Below are positions 10,352 to 21,206 of a stretch of 64,000 bases of DNA, piece by piece. How positions within the stretch are numbered: the stretch's first letter is position 1; each line of letters opens with the position of its first letter. The notes beneath the pieces were generated by a model. It did no database searches. It saw only the letters and a list, made by a program, of their open reading frames with translations, and was not told the DNA's origin. This stretch comes from Pseudomonas sp. GV071 (GTDB taxonomy: Bacteria > Pseudomonadota > Gammaproteobacteria > Pseudomonadales > Pseudomonadaceae): NCBI RefSeq assembly GCF_003050835.1, contig NZ_QAOJ01000001.1, positions 248,001 to 312,000 on the forward strand, given 5' to 3'. The translations under genes and the position numbers were made by a program.

Positions 10352-11328
10352 AGTTAGCCCTGGTCGGCGATATCGGCGGCACCAATGCACGCTTCGCGCT
10401 GTGGCGCGATAACCAGTTGGAGTCGGTGCAGGTGCTGGCCACGGCGGATTTTCCTGGCGTCGAGCAGGCCATCGTGGCCTACCTCGAAGGCCTTGGTCTG
10501 GCCGTCGGTGCCGTGCACGCGGTTTGCCTGGCCTGTGCCGGGCCGGTCAGCGGCGATCTGTTTGTGTTCACCAATAACCACTGGCGCCTGAGCCGTTCGG
10601 CGTTCTGCCGCGACCTGCAGGTGGACGAGCTGCTGCTGATCAACGATTTTTCCGCCATGGCCCTGGGCATGACCCGCCTGCAAGACCATGAGCGCGTGCA
10701 AGTCTGCCCAGGCACCGCTGAAGCGGATCGCCCGGCCGTGGTGGTTGGCCCAGGCACCGGCCTGGGCGTCGGCACCCTGATCGGCTCGGCCGAAGCCGGC
10801 TGGCAGGCATTGCCGGGCGAGGGCGGGCACGTCGACCTGCCGATCGGCACGCCGCGCGAAGCGCAGCTGTGGCAGGAGCTGTATCGCCTCAATGGCCATA
10901 TGCGCGCCGAAGACGTGCTGAGCGGTGGCGGCTTGCTGCTGCTGTATCGCGCCCTGTGTGCGCTGGATGGCCACGCAGAAACTCTGAAAACGCCAGCGGC
11001 GATTACCGCAGCGGCATTGGCAGGTGACGAAGTGGCCGGCGCCGTGATCGACCAGTTCTCCTGCTGGCTGGGCCGGGTGGCCGGTAACAACGTGTTGAGC
11101 CTTGGCGGCCGCGGTGGCGTGTACATAGTCGGTGGCATCGTGCCGCGTTTCACCGAGCTATTCTTGCGCAGCGGTTTTGCCCAGAGCTTTGCTGCCAAGG
11201 GGCCGATGAGCAAGTACATGGTCGATGTGCCGGTGTGGCTGGTGACCGCCGAATACCCGGGGTTGATGGGCGCCGGTGTGGCCCTTCAGCAACTCCTTGA
11301 GCAGCGTCAGTTCACTCCGGGCGCGTAA
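10348..11328 (+). CDS. glk: Glucokinase
   Basis: A 326-residue ROK-independent bacterial glucokinase phosphorylating cytoplasmic glucose with ATP. The N-terminal phosphate-binding loop is [15 protein letters not shown], followed by [20 protein letters not shown] with the catalytic Asp, [11 protein letters not shown] and [13 protein letters not shown]. It overlaps edd by 4 bp (ATGA), with GGAAGGA as ribosome site, so both are made from one HexR-controlled transcript that continues towards gltR-gtrS. Confidence 0.95.
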
Positions 11329-11408
11329 CCGTTAGAATCGCCGGCTGAACCAGTTGGCAGGCAATACATCCAAGTGCCCTTTACGACAAAAACTATAAGG
11401 AAGGCCCC

Positions 11409-12140
11409 TTGAGCCAGACCGGAAAATCCATCCTGCTGGTGGATGACGATCAGGAAATCCGTGAGCTGCTGGAAGCCTACCTGAGCCGCGCCGGCTTTCA
11501 GGTTCGCACCGTGGCTGACGGCGCCGGCTTTCGCGCCGCCCTTGGTGAGGAAAGCGCCGACCTGCTGATTCTCGATGTGATGCTGCCCGACGAAGATGGC
11601 TTCAGCCTGTGCCGTTGGGTGCGCCAACACCCGCGCCTGGCCCAGGTGCCGATCATCATGCTGACCGCCAGTTCCGACGAAGCCGACCGCGTGATCGGCC
11701 TGGAACTGGGCGCCGACGACTACCTGGGCAAACCCTTCAGCCCGCGCGAGCTGCAAGCGCGGATCAAGGCCCTGCTGCGCCGCGCCCAGTTCGGCCAGGA
11801 ACGCAGCCGCGTGGAAGTGCTGGCCTTTGATGAATGGCGGCTGGACATGGTCAGCCACCGGCTGTTCCACCTCGACGGCGAAGAGGTGTTTCTCTCTGGG
11901 GCCGACTTCGCCTTGCTCAAGCTGTTCCTCGATCACCCGCAACAGATCCTCGACCGCGACACCATCGGCAACGCCACCCGTGGCCGTGAACCGATGCCGC
12001 TCGATCGCATCGTCGACATGGCCGTCAGCCGTCTGCGCCAACGCCTGCGCGACACCGGCAAGGCGCCGCGCTTGATCCGCACCGTGCGCGGCTCCGGCTA
12101 CCTTCTGGCCGCCCAGGTGACGCCGCACAATGCTGCCTAG
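11409..12140 (+). CDS. gltR: OmpR-family response regulator GltR
   Basis: A 243-residue response regulator: receiver domain with acidic pocket (VDDDQE) and phosphoacceptor Asp56 in LLILDVMLPDEDG, then an OmpR winged-helix domain (SGADFALLKLFLDHPQQ to RTVRGSGYLL). In Pseudomonas GltR controls the glucose uptake genes (oprB, gts) together with its kinase GtrS. It starts with TTG at 11409, supported by AAGGAAGG directly upstream; no ATG fits the conserved N-terminus. It overlaps gtrS by 11 bp and follows glk by 80 bp. Confidence 0.92.
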   Translation: MSQTGKSILLVDDDQEIRELLEAYLSRAGFQVRTVADGAGFRAALGEESADLLILDVMLPDEDGFSLCRWVRQHPRLAQVPIIMLTASSDEADRVIGLELGADDYLGKPFSPRELQARIKALLRRAQFGQERSRVEVLAFDEWRLDMVSHRLFHLDGEEVFLSGADFALLKLFLDHPQQILDRDTIGNATRGREPMPLDRIVDMAVSRLRQRLRDTGKAPRLIRTVRGSGYLLAAQVTPHNAA

Positions 12141-13623
12141 CCCGCCCGTTGCGCCGAAACCTTGGTACCAGCGCTGGTTCGGCTGGGTGCCGGTGCCGCG
12201 CTCCTTGCTCGGGCGCATGTTGCTGCTGACTTTGTTGTCAGTGCTGATGGCGCAGGGATTGTCCAGCGTGATCTGGCTGTCGCAACTGCGTGCCACCCAG
12301 TTGGAAGGCCTGGTCACCAGCGCCCGTAGCCTGGCCCATTCGATGTCCGCCAGCGTCAGCTACCTGCGCTCTTTGCCCTTGGCCTACCGGCCGCTGGTAC
12401 TCGACCAACTGCGCAGCATGGGCGGTACCCGCTTCGTGGTGACCCTCAACGACAAACCCCTGGACATGCAGGTGCTGCCGGCCACACCGCGCAAAACCGC
12501 CGTGCTGGAATCGGTGCATGAGGTGTTGCGTGAAGCCATGGGTAATGACGTCGACATTCTGGTGACCTTCGTCAGCCCCGATGACCTGCGGATTTTTAAC
12601 GGCGGCCTGAAACTCGACGAACTGCCGCGTTCCTGGGCCCACTACGCGCTGACCTTGGAACCGGTGAAACCGCCGGTGCTGGTCACCCAGATTCAGATGG
12701 CGCCCGGCGAATGGCTGTACATCGCCTCGTTGCTGCCCGAGCCCTACACCAGCCTGGAAGAAGAGGGCCTGCCGGCGCAGCAGGTGTGGTTCATCATCCT
12801 CACCAGCAGCTTTCTGCTGCTGTTCATCGGTGTGCTGGTGCACTGGCAAAGCCGGCCACTCAAGCGCCTGGCGCGGGCTGCGCGGGATATGTCGCTGGGC
12901 GCCGCCGAAGTGCGGCCAGTGGCGGAGGGCGGCGGCAGTGAAGTGGTGGAAGTAGGGCGAGCCTTCAACGCCATGCGCGAGCGCATCAGTCGTTACCTGA
13001 TCGAACGCAGCCAGCTCTTCAGCGCCATTTCCCATGACCTGCGCACACCCATTACGCGCCTGCGCCTGCGGGTGGAATTGCTCGACGATGAGAAGGTGCA
13101 GGCCAAATTCAGCCGAGATCTGGATGACCTGGAAATGCTGGTCAAAGGCGCGTTGCAGTGCGTGAAAGACACCGACATACACGAAAATATCGAACCGGTG
13201 GACCTCAACCTCGCGCTCGACTGCCTGATCGAACCGTATCTGCCGCCGCAGGGTAATGGTCGGGTCAGCCTGCACGGACGGGCGATGGCCGCTTATGCCG
13301 GCAAGCCGCTGGCCTTGCGCCGATGCATGGGCAACCTGATCGACAACGCGCTGAAATACGGCACCAAGGCGCACCTGCATATCGAAGATAACGACAGCGC
13401 GTTTATTCTGCATGTCGACGACGAAGGCCCGGGCGTGCCGGAGCAGCGCCTGGAGCAGGTGTTTGAGCCGCATTTTCGCCTTTCGGGTAAGCAGCAGGGC
13501 TACGGTTTGGGCCTCGGCATCGCGCGCAATATTGCCCACAGCCATGGCGGCGAAGTGACGCTGCAGAATCTGCGGGAAGGGGGGTTGCGTGTGACCCTTT
13601 ATCTGCCGCGATTCTCGGACTGA
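12130..13623 (+). CDS. gtrS: Sensor histidine kinase GtrS
   Basis: A 497-residue membrane kinase. One transmembrane segment lies near residues 25-47, a periplasmic sensor domain follows to about 215, then a second membrane segment (WFIILTSSFLLLFIGVLVHW), HAMP linker, phosphoacceptor His302 in ISHDLRTPITRLRLR, and an ATPase domain with CMGNLIDNALKYG, DDEGPGVP and GYGLGLGIA. P. aeruginosa GtrS is reported to respond to 2-ketogluconate and 6-phosphogluconate and to control GltR. The start overlaps the gltR end. A long inverted repeat at 13649-13769 follows the stop and may end the transcript. Confidence 0.9.
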   Translation: MLPSPPVAPKPWYQRWFGWVPVPRSLLGRMLLLTLLSVLMAQGLSSVIWLSQLRATQLEGLVTSARSLAHSMSASVSYLRSLPLAYRPLVLDQLRSMGGTRFVVTLNDKPLDMQVLPATPRKTAVLESVHEVLREAMGNDVDILVTFVSPDDLRIFNGGLKLDELPRSWAHYALTLEPVKPPVLVTQIQMAPGEWLYIASLLPEPYTSLEEEGLPAQQVWFIILTSSFLLLFIGVLVHWQSRPLKRLARAARDMSLGAAEVRPVAEGGGSEVVEVGRAFNAMRERISRYLIERSQLFSAISHDLRTPITRLRLRVELLDDEKVQAKFSRDLDDLEMLVKGALQCVKDTDIHENIEPVDLNLALDCLIEPYLPPQGNGRVSLHGRAMAAYAGKPLALRRCMGNLIDNALKYGTKAHLHIEDNDSAFILHVDDEGPGVPEQRLEQVFEPHFRLSGKQQGYGLGLGIARNIAHSHGGEVTLQNLREGGLRVTLYLPRFSD

Positions 13624-13648
13624 GTGTCTGCGCGGGGAAAATCAAAGG

Positions 13649-13769
13649 CCCCTCTCCCCAGCCCTCTCCCGCAAGCGGGAGGGGGGCTAGACCGCGTGAT
13701 GATGTGACGGTCGATCGCCATCCAGTTCCCCTCGTCCGCTTGCGGGAGAGGGGCTAGGGGAGAGGGGGT
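13649..13769. repeat. Inverted repeat of the CCCTCTCCC family
   Basis: The arm 13649-13690 (CCCTCTCCCCAGCCCTCTCC followed by GCAAGCGGGAGG) and its complement at 13728-13769 enclose about 37 bp, and each arm also folds on itself (CTCCCGC-AA-GCGGGAG). The same family occurs at 22075-22208, 38897-38922 and 49557-49593. It lies between gtrS and the AGE gene and could form a strong RNA structure on either strand. Confidence 0.7.
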
Positions 13770-13801
13770 CTTGATCTGAAGGGCCGCTCTAGCCCGCCCT
13801 T

Positions 13802-13819
13802 TGTCACAACCCTGTGACA
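13802..13819. promoter_or_regulatory. Perfect palindrome upstream of the AGE-family gene
   Basis: TGTCACA-ACCC-TGTGACA is an exact 7-bp inverted repeat with a 4-bp spacer, 93 bp before the AGE start codon. The half-sites face outward compared with a Vfr/CRP site (TGTGA-N6-TCACA), so Vfr is unlikely. It is a candidate operator for an unidentified regulator. Confidence 0.5.
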
Positions 13820-13911
13820 CTATTCTCTGCACTGTTTCGGGTAATCCCGCTCCTACGCTGGGTAGAATCCGGCCACCCCCTAAAATCCAAAAACCGCAGA
13901 GGGAAACGCCC

Positions 13912-15180
13912 ATGACCGGCGACAGCACCAACGCCTATTTCGGCAGCTGGCTCAATGCCCCGACCCACCATCTCTGGTTGCAAACCGAAGGCCTGCGCCT
14001 GCTGGCGTTTGCCAAGGCGTCGAAGGTCGAGCAGGGGTTTGCCAATCTGGATGCCCGGGGCCGGTTGCCGGCCGATGCCGTCGCTGAAACCATGAACACC
14101 ACGCGCATGACCCACAGTTTTGCCATGGCCCATGTGCAAGGTGTTCCCGGTTGCCTGGAGCTGGTCGAGCACGGCGTCGCTGCCTTGCTGGGGCCGTTGC
14201 GTGATGCCGAGTTCGGTGGCTGGTATGCCCAGGCCGAGCACCGCGATGGCAATACCGGCAAGGCCGCGTACCTGCATGCGTTTGTCGCGTTGGCGGCCAG
14301 TTCTGCCGTGCAGGCTGGCGCGGCGGGAGCGGAGGAATTGCTGGCGCAGGCGGTGCAGGTGATTGACGCGCATTTCTGGAGCGAGGAGGAAGGCGCCTTG
14401 CGCGAATCCTTCGCTCGCGACTGGACCGAGGAAGAGGCCTACCGCGGCGCCAACAGCAATATGCACGGCACCGAGGCGTTTCTCGCCTTGGCCGATGCGA
14501 CCGGCGACAGCCGCTGGCTGGAACGGGCGCTGGAGATTGTCGAGCGTCTGATTCATGGCCATGCGGCCAACAACGATTTCGCCGTGATCGAGCATTTCGA
14601 TCGCAACTGGCAACCCCAGCTCGAGTACAACGCCGAGAACCCCGCCGACGGTTTCCGTCCTTATGGCACCACACCGGGCCATGCCTATGAATGGGCGCGC
14701 CTGGTGTTGCACTTGGAGGCGGCATTGCAGCGCGCCAGTTACGCCGCACCGGATTGGTTGCTGCACGACGCCGTCGGCCTGTTCGACAGCGCCTGCCGTT
14801 ACGCCTGGAATGTCGATGGCGCGCCAGGGTTGGTTTACACCCTCGACTGGCAGAACAAACCCGTGGTGCGCCCGCGTTTGCATTGGGTGCATGCCGAAGC
14901 CAGTGCCACCGCAGCGGCGTTGCTCAAACGCACGGGGGAGCAGCGCTATGAAGTCTGGTACCGGCGGTTCTGGGATTTCATCGAGCGCCATTTCATCGAC
15001 CGCGAGCAGGGCAGCTGGCACCACGAGCTGGATACCGGCAATAAACCTGCGGCCACTATTTGGGCCGGCAAGCCCGATCTGTACCACGCTTACCAGGCTG
15101 TATGCCTACCCCAAGTGGGCTTGGCGCCAAGCCTGACGGCGGCGCTTGTCGAGCTTTCTACACAGTCACACGCTATGTAA
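13912..15180 (+). CDS. AGE-family sugar isomerase/epimerase (mannose isomerase-like)
   Basis: A 422-residue N-acylglucosamine 2-epimerase-superfamily protein, predicted to form an (alpha/alpha)6 barrel. Family-type residues are seen in NTTRMTHSFAMA, RGANSNMHGTEAFLALAD, AVIEHFDRNWQP, GTTPGHAYEWARLVLHLE and HWVHAEASATAAAL; the conserved His residues fit ring opening and proton transfer. Related Pseudomonas enzymes interconvert mannose and fructose. The ATG at 13912 is chosen over an upstream in-frame ATG at 13801, which would place the inverted-repeat promoter region inside the coding sequence. It sits between gtrS and gtsA, suggesting it feeds another hexose into the same pathway. Substrate not proven. 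Confidence 0.82.
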   Translation: MTGDSTNAYFGSWLNAPTHHLWLQTEGLRLLAFAKASKVEQGFANLDARGRLPADAVAETMNTTRMTHSFAMAHVQGVPGCLELVEHGVAALLGPLRDAEFGGWYAQAEHRDGNTGKAAYLHAFVALAASSAVQAGAAGAEELLAQAVQVIDAHFWSEEEGALRESFARDWTEEEAYRGANSNMHGTEAFLALADATGDSRWLERALEIVERLIHGHAANNDFAVIEHFDRNWQPQLEYNAENPADGFRPYGTTPGHAYEWARLVLHLEAALQRASYAAPDWLLHDAVGLFDSACRYAWNVDGAPGLVYTLDWQNKPVVRPRLHWVHAEASATAAALLKRTGEQRYEVWYRRFWDFIERHFIDREQGSWHHELDTGNKPAATIWAGKPDLYHAYQAVCLPQVGLAPSLTAALVELSTQSHAM

Positions 15181-15274
15181 CCAGGCGGTGACATTTACGC
15201 ATCCCTTCGTTACCTCAGGAGCCGAACGGCTTGATTAGAATCCATCGCAACGCAAGCTTCCGACTTGCCTGTAT

Positions 15275-15285
15275 AACAACAAGAA
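15275..15285 (+). promoter_or_regulatory. Candidate Crc/Hfq site at gtsA ribosome binding site
   Basis: AACAACAAGAA contains AANAANAA and runs into the AGAAGG ribosome site (15282-15287) of gtsA. Occupancy by Hfq/Crc would block initiation directly. Confidence 0.55.
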
Positions 15286-15295
15286 GGTACTTCAG

Positions 15296-16588
15296 ATGAA
15301 CGCGATCAACCGACTCGCTGCTGTAATTTCCCTCGCCTCGTTGTTCCCCCTCAGCGCCCTTGCCGCCGATACCCCTGCAGAGTCAAAAGGCACTGTAGAA
15401 GTGGTGCATTGGTGGACGTCCGGTGGTGAAGCAAAAGCCATTGATGTGCTGCGCAAGCTGGTGGAAAAAGACGGCTACACCTGGAAAGACAGCGCCGTGG
15501 CCGGCGGTGGTGGCGCTGCAGCCATGACCGTACTGAAAACCCGCGCCGTATCCGGCAACCCGCCGTCGGCTGCACAGATCAAAGGCCCTGACCTGCAAGA
15601 TTGGGGCGCACTCGGTTTGCTGACCAATCTGGACGATGTGTCCAAGGCCAACAACTGGGACAAGCTGCTGTCCAAAACCGTCGCCAACACCATGAAGTAC
15701 GACGATCACTACGTCGCCGTACCAGTGAACATTCACCGCGTGAACTGGCTGTGGGTCAACCCGGTGGCGATGAAGAAAGCCGGCGTGGAAAAAGCACCGA
15801 CCACCCTCGACGAATTGTTCGCCGCTGCCGAGAAGTTCAAAGCTGCTGGCCTGATCCCGTTGGCCCACGGTGGTCAGCCATGGCAGGACAGCACCGTCTT
15901 TGAAGACCTGGTGCTCTCCATCATGGGCGCTGACGGTTACACCAAAGCCTTTATCGAGCAGGACGAGGCCACCCTCACCAGCCCGAAAATGACCGAAGTG
16001 TTCAAGGCCCTGAAAAAACTCCAGGGTTACATGGACCCGGACGGCACTGGCCAGGACTGGAACCTGGAAGCGGCCAAAGTGATCAACGGCAAAGCCGGTA
16101 TGCAGATCATGGGTGACTGGGCGAAGAGCGAGTGGAGCGCGGCAGGCAAGAAAGCCGGCACCGACTTCGAGTGCGTTCCGTTCCCGGGTACCCAAGGCAG
16201 CTTCACCTACAACATCGACTCGCTGGCCATGTTCAAACTCTCGGCGAAGAACAACACGCCGGGCAACATTGCTGCGCAGAACGAAGTGGCGAAGATCATC
16301 CTCGAGCCTGAGTTCCAGTACGTGTTCAACCAGAACAAAGGTTCCATCCCGGTGCGTGATGACCTGGACATGACCAAGTTCGACAGCTGTGGCCAAGCCG
16401 CCATGGCCGACTTCAAGGCCGCCGACAAGGCCGGCACCCTGAAGCCAAGCATGGCCCACAACATGGCGACCTCCCTGGCGGTACAAGGGGCGATCTTCGA
16501 TGTGGTGACCAACTTCATGAGCGACAAGAACGCCGACCCGGCCAAGGCCGGTGCGCAGATGGCTTCGGCTATCAAGGCTGCTCTGTAA
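15296..16588 (+). CDS. gtsA: Glucose/mannose ABC transporter, periplasmic binding protein
   Basis: A 430-residue family-1 extracellular solute-binding protein. It has a signal peptide ([24 protein letters not shown], cleaved near residue 23) and the sugar-binding opening [19 protein letters not shown]. It captures glucose in the periplasm for GtsBCD. AGAAGG at 15282-15287 is the ribosome site. The leader carries a CA-rich Crc/Hfq-like motif, and GltR/GtrS encoded just upstream is the expected transcriptional control. It begins the gtsABCD-oprB run. Confidence 0.93.
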   Translation: MNAINRLAAVISLASLFPLSALAADTPAESKGTVEVVHWWTSGGEAKAIDVLRKLVEKDGYTWKDSAVAGGGGAAAMTVLKTRAVSGNPPSAAQIKGPDLQDWGALGLLTNLDDVSKANNWDKLLSKTVANTMKYDDHYVAVPVNIHRVNWLWVNPVAMKKAGVEKAPTTLDELFAAAEKFKAAGLIPLAHGGQPWQDSTVFEDLVLSIMGADGYTKAFIEQDEATLTSPKMTEVFKALKKLQGYMDPDGTGQDWNLEAAKVINGKAGMQIMGDWAKSEWSAAGKKAGTDFECVPFPGTQGSFTYNIDSLAMFKLSAKNNTPGNIAAQNEVAKIILEPEFQYVFNQNKGSIPVRDDLDMTKFDSCGQAAMADFKAADKAGTLKPSMAHNMATSLAVQGAIFDVVTNFMSDKNADPAKAGAQMASAIKAAL

Positions 16589-16708
16589 GGCATGCGGCCG
16601 CCGGTTCGCCGGCGGCCCTTTAAACATCCGAACCCTGCCAACGACAGCGGCCCCTGCGGCTGTCGCTGGGAGCATTCGGGCTGAATTTCTCCAAGATGGG
16701 TTTTGCCG

Positions 16709-17617
16709 ATGAGCACCGTGGCGGTATTTAACAAGGCTTCACCATTCGACGCACTGCAGCGCTGGCTACCGAAGTTGGTCGTCGCGCCGAGCATGTTGCT
16801 GATTCTGGTGGGCTTCTACGGATACATCCTCTGGACGTTCATTCTGTCCTTTACCAATTCCAGCTTCATGCCGAGCTACAAGTGGGTCGGCGTGCAGCAA
16901 TACGTGCGCCTGCTGGACAACGATCGCTGGTGGGTGGCGAGCAAGAACCTGGTGATGTTCGGTGGCCTGTTCATCGGCATCAGCCTGGTGCTCGGGGTGT
17001 TTCTGGCGGTGCTGCTGGACCAGCGCATCCGCAAGGAAGGCTTTATCCGCACCATCTACCTGTACCCGATGGCGCTGTCGATGATCGTCACCGGTACCGC
17101 CTGGAAATGGCTGCTCAACCCGGGCCTGGGCCTGGACAAGATGCTGCGTGACTGGGGCTGGGAAGGCTTTCGCCTGGACTGGCTGGTGGACCAGGAGCGC
17201 GTGGTGTACTGCCTGGTGATCGCTGCGGTATGGCAGGCCTCGGGCTTTGTCATGGCGATGTTCCTCGCCGGTTTGCGTGGCGTTGATCAGTCGATCATCC
17301 GCGCCGCCCAGGTCGATGGCGCCAGCCTGCCGACCATCTACCTGCGCATCGTACTGCCGAGCCTGCGCCCGGTATTTTTCAGCGCCTTCATGATCCTCGC
17401 GCACATCTCGATCAAGAGCTTCGACCTGGTGGCGGCGATGACCGCCGGTGGCCCTGGCTACTCGTCCGACCTGCCGGCGATGTTCATGTACTCCTTCACC
17501 TTCAGCCGCGGCCAGATGGGCATCGGTTCAGCCAGCGCCATGCTGATGCTGGGCGCGATCCTGACCATTCTGGTGCCGTACCTGTATTCCGAGCTGCGGA
17601 ACAAACGCCATGACTGA
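16709..17617 (+). CDS. gtsB: Glucose ABC transporter permease GtsB
   Basis: A 302-residue MalF-type inner-membrane permease with about six membrane helices (LVVAPSMLLILVGFYGYILWTF first). The ATPase-coupling EAA loop reads RAAQVDGASLPTIYLRIVLP near residue 205. ATG at 16709 (MSTVAVFNKASPFDALQRWLP) is preferred over a TTG two codons earlier. It overlaps gtsC by 8 bp. The 120-bp gap after gtsA holds only a weak G/C-rich hairpin. Confidence 0.92.
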   Translation: MSTVAVFNKASPFDALQRWLPKLVVAPSMLLILVGFYGYILWTFILSFTNSSFMPSYKWVGVQQYVRLLDNDRWWVASKNLVMFGGLFIGISLVLGVFLAVLLDQRIRKEGFIRTIYLYPMALSMIVTGTAWKWLLNPGLGLDKMLRDWGWEGFRLDWLVDQERVVYCLVIAAVWQASGFVMAMFLAGLRGVDQSIIRAAQVDGASLPTIYLRIVLPSLRPVFFSAFMILAHISIKSFDLVAAMTAGGPGYSSDLPAMFMYSFTFSRGQMGIGSASAMLMLGAILTILVPYLYSELRNKRHD

Positions 17618-18482
17618 TTCGATTGCTGTAACGCCAATGGCCCGTCCGTTCGCCAAGTCCTCCTTCAGCTTCAGCCGGCTGGCGATCTACGTCACCCTGT
17701 TCGGCGCGGCGGCGGTTTACCTGATTCCACTGGTAGTGATGTTGCTGACCAGCTTCAAAAGCCCCGATGACATCCGCACCGGCAACCTGCTGAGCTGGCC
17801 GCAAGTGGTCGATGGCATCGGCTGGATCAAGGCCTGGGACATCGTCGGCGGCTACTTCTGGAACTCGGTGAAAATCACCGTGCCAGCGGTGCTGATCTCC
17901 ACCTTTATCGGTGCCATGAACGGCTACGTGCTGTCGATGTGGCGCTTCCGTGGCTCGCAACTGTTCTTCGGTCTGCTGCTGTTCGGTTGCTTCCTGCCGT
18001 TCCAGACCGTGCTGCTGCCAGCCTCGTTCACCCTCGGCAAGTTCGGCCTGGCCAACACCACCGCAGGCTTGGTGCTGATTCACGTGGTGTACGGCATGGC
18101 CTTCACCACGCTGTTTTTCCGTAACTACTACGTGGCGATTCCGGACGCCCTGGTGAAGGCAGCGCGCCTCGACGGCGCCGGCTTCTTCACGATCTTCGGG
18201 CGGATTCTTTTGCCCATGTCGGTGCCGATCATCATGGTCTGCCTGATCTGGCAATTCACCCAGATCTGGAACGACTTCCTCTTTGGTGTGGTGTTCGCCA
18301 GCGGCGACGCACAACCGATCACCGTGGCCCTCAACAACCTGGTGAACACCAGCACCGGGGCCAAGGAATACAACGTAGACATGGCGGCGGCGATGATCGC
18401 CGGCCTGCCAACGCTGCTGGTCTACATCGTCGCGGGCAAGTATTTCCTGCGTGGGCTCACGGCCGGCGCGGTCAAGGGGTAA
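17610..18482 (+). CDS. gtsC: Glucose ABC transporter permease GtsC
   Basis: A 290-residue MalG-type permease, the partner of GtsB, with about six membrane helices (IYVTLFGAAAVYLIPLVVML first). Its coupling loop is KAARLDGAGFFTIFGRILLP, near residue 185. Its start lies inside the gtsB end (8-bp overlap), which suggests coupled synthesis of the heterodimer. gtsD follows after 3 bp. Confidence 0.93.
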   Translation: MTDSIAVTPMARPFAKSSFSFSRLAIYVTLFGAAAVYLIPLVVMLLTSFKSPDDIRTGNLLSWPQVVDGIGWIKAWDIVGGYFWNSVKITVPAVLISTFIGAMNGYVLSMWRFRGSQLFFGLLLFGCFLPFQTVLLPASFTLGKFGLANTTAGLVLIHVVYGMAFTTLFFRNYYVAIPDALVKAARLDGAGFFTIFGRILLPMSVPIIMVCLIWQFTQIWNDFLFGVVFASGDAQPITVALNNLVNTSTGAKEYNVDMAAAMIAGLPTLLVYIVAGKYFLRGLTAGAVKG

Positions 18483-18485
18483 AGC

Positions 18486-19643
18486 ATGGCAACTCTCGAA
18501 CTCAAGAACGTCAAAAAGACCTACGGCAGCGGCCTGCCGGACACCCTCAAAGACATCGAACTGAAGATCGAGTCTGGCGAGTTTCTGATTCTGGTCGGGC
18601 CATCTGGCTGCGGTAAATCGACCCTGATGAACTGCATCGCCGGCCTGGAAAACATCACCGGTGGCGAGATCCTGGTGGACGGTGCCGACATCAGCGGCAT
18701 GAGCCCGAAAGACCGTGACATCGCCATGGTGTTTCAGAGCTACGCCCTGTACCCGACCATGAACGTGCGCGAGAACATCGCCTTCGGGTTGAAGATGCGC
18801 AAGATGAGCCCGGCGGCCATCGAAGAAGAAGTGTCGCGGGTGGCCAAGCTGCTGCAGATCGAACACCTGCTCACCCGCAAGCCTGGCCAGCTTTCCGGCG
18901 GCCAGCAACAGCGCGTGGCCATGGGCCGGGCCCTGGCGCGGCGGCCGAAGATCTACCTGTTCGACGAACCGCTGTCCAACCTCGACGCCAAGCTGCGCGT
19001 GGAGATGCGGACCGAAATCAAGCTGATGCACCAGCGCCTGAAAACCACCACCGTTTACGTCACCCACGACCAGATCGAAGCGATGACCCTGGGCGACAAA
19101 GTGGCGGTGATGAAGGACGGCATCGTTCAGCAGTTCGGCACCCCGCAACAGATCTACAACGACCCGGCCAACCTGTTCGTGGCCAGCTTCATCGGCTCGC
19201 CGCCAATGAACTTCATTCCCCTGCGTCTGCAGCGCCGTGACGGCCGTTTGCTGGCGTTGCTGGACTCCGGCCAGGCGCGCTGCGAGCTGCCGCTGGCGAT
19301 GCAGGACGAAGGCCTGGAGAACCGCGAAGTGATCCTCGGCATTCGCCCTGAGCAGATCAGCCTGGCCTCCAGCGGTTCGAACCTGCCGAGCATTCTCACC
19401 GAGGTGGAAGTGATCGAGCCGACCGGCCCGGACACCCTGGTGTTCGTCAACCTCAACCAGACCAAGGTCTGCTGCCGCCTGGCACCGGACATGGCGCCGA
19501 AAGTCGGCGAAACCCTGGAACTGCAATTTGATCCCGACAAGGTGCTGCTGTTCGACGCGAAAAGCGGAGAGCGCCTGGGGCTGTTGGGAAAGTCGCAGCC
19601 TGCTGAGAAGGCAGGCCGCGTCACGCGTTTGATCCCGCGCTAA
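18486..19643 (+). CDS. gtsD: Glucose ABC transporter ATPase GtsD
   Basis: A 385-residue MalK/UgpC-type ATPase. It has Walker [10 protein letters not shown] at about residues 38-46, Q-loop VFQSYALYP, signature [17 protein letters not shown], Walker [17 protein letters not shown] and H-loop [13 protein letters not shown]-terminal TOBE/OB regulatory domain (about 235-370) is present, as in MalK. It energises GtsBC. The downstream 250 bp before oprB has no gene and no strong terminator, so read-through into oprB is possible. Confidence 0.94.
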   Translation: MATLELKNVKKTYGSGLPDTLKDIELKIESGEFLILVGPSGCGKSTLMNCIAGLENITGGEILVDGADISGMSPKDRDIAMVFQSYALYPTMNVRENIAFGLKMRKMSPAAIEEEVSRVAKLLQIEHLLTRKPGQLSGGQQQRVAMGRALARRPKIYLFDEPLSNLDAKLRVEMRTEIKLMHQRLKTTTVYVTHDQIEAMTLGDKVAVMKDGIVQQFGTPQQIYNDPANLFVASFIGSPPMNFIPLRLQRRDGRLLALLDSGQARCELPLAMQDEGLENREVILGIRPEQISLASSGSNLPSILTEVEVIEPTGPDTLVFVNLNQTKVCCRLAPDMAPKVGETLELQFDPDKVLLFDAKSGERLGLLGKSQPAEKAGRVTRLIPR

Positions 19644-19705
19644 GGCGTGGGAGTGAGACCGGGTTTGCGTGGTTTGCAGCTGTGGTGCGCGGTTCCTTTG
19701 GCTAG

Positions 19706-21127
<1,422 letters not shown>

Positions 21128-21206
21128 TGCCTGAGCGCGGTCGATGACCCGGAGAACAGCCAGGCCCATCGTGCCGCGCCCGGAACTTGTAGCTGCCAGC
21201 GAGCAG

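Noticed and set aside
13802..13819. TGTCACA-N4-TGTGACA as a Vfr/CRP site
   Set aside because: The half-sites point the wrong way and the spacing is 4, while Vfr needs TGTGA-N6-TCACA.
13801..13911. N-terminal extension of the AGE gene
   Set aside because: It would translate the palindrome and promoter region, is not conserved-looking, and the ATG at 13912 starts at the expected family N-terminus.
17502..19526. A 674-codon open frame antisense to gtsB-gtsC-gtsD
   Set aside because: It crosses three well-supported genes and has no recognisable domain; a GC artefact.
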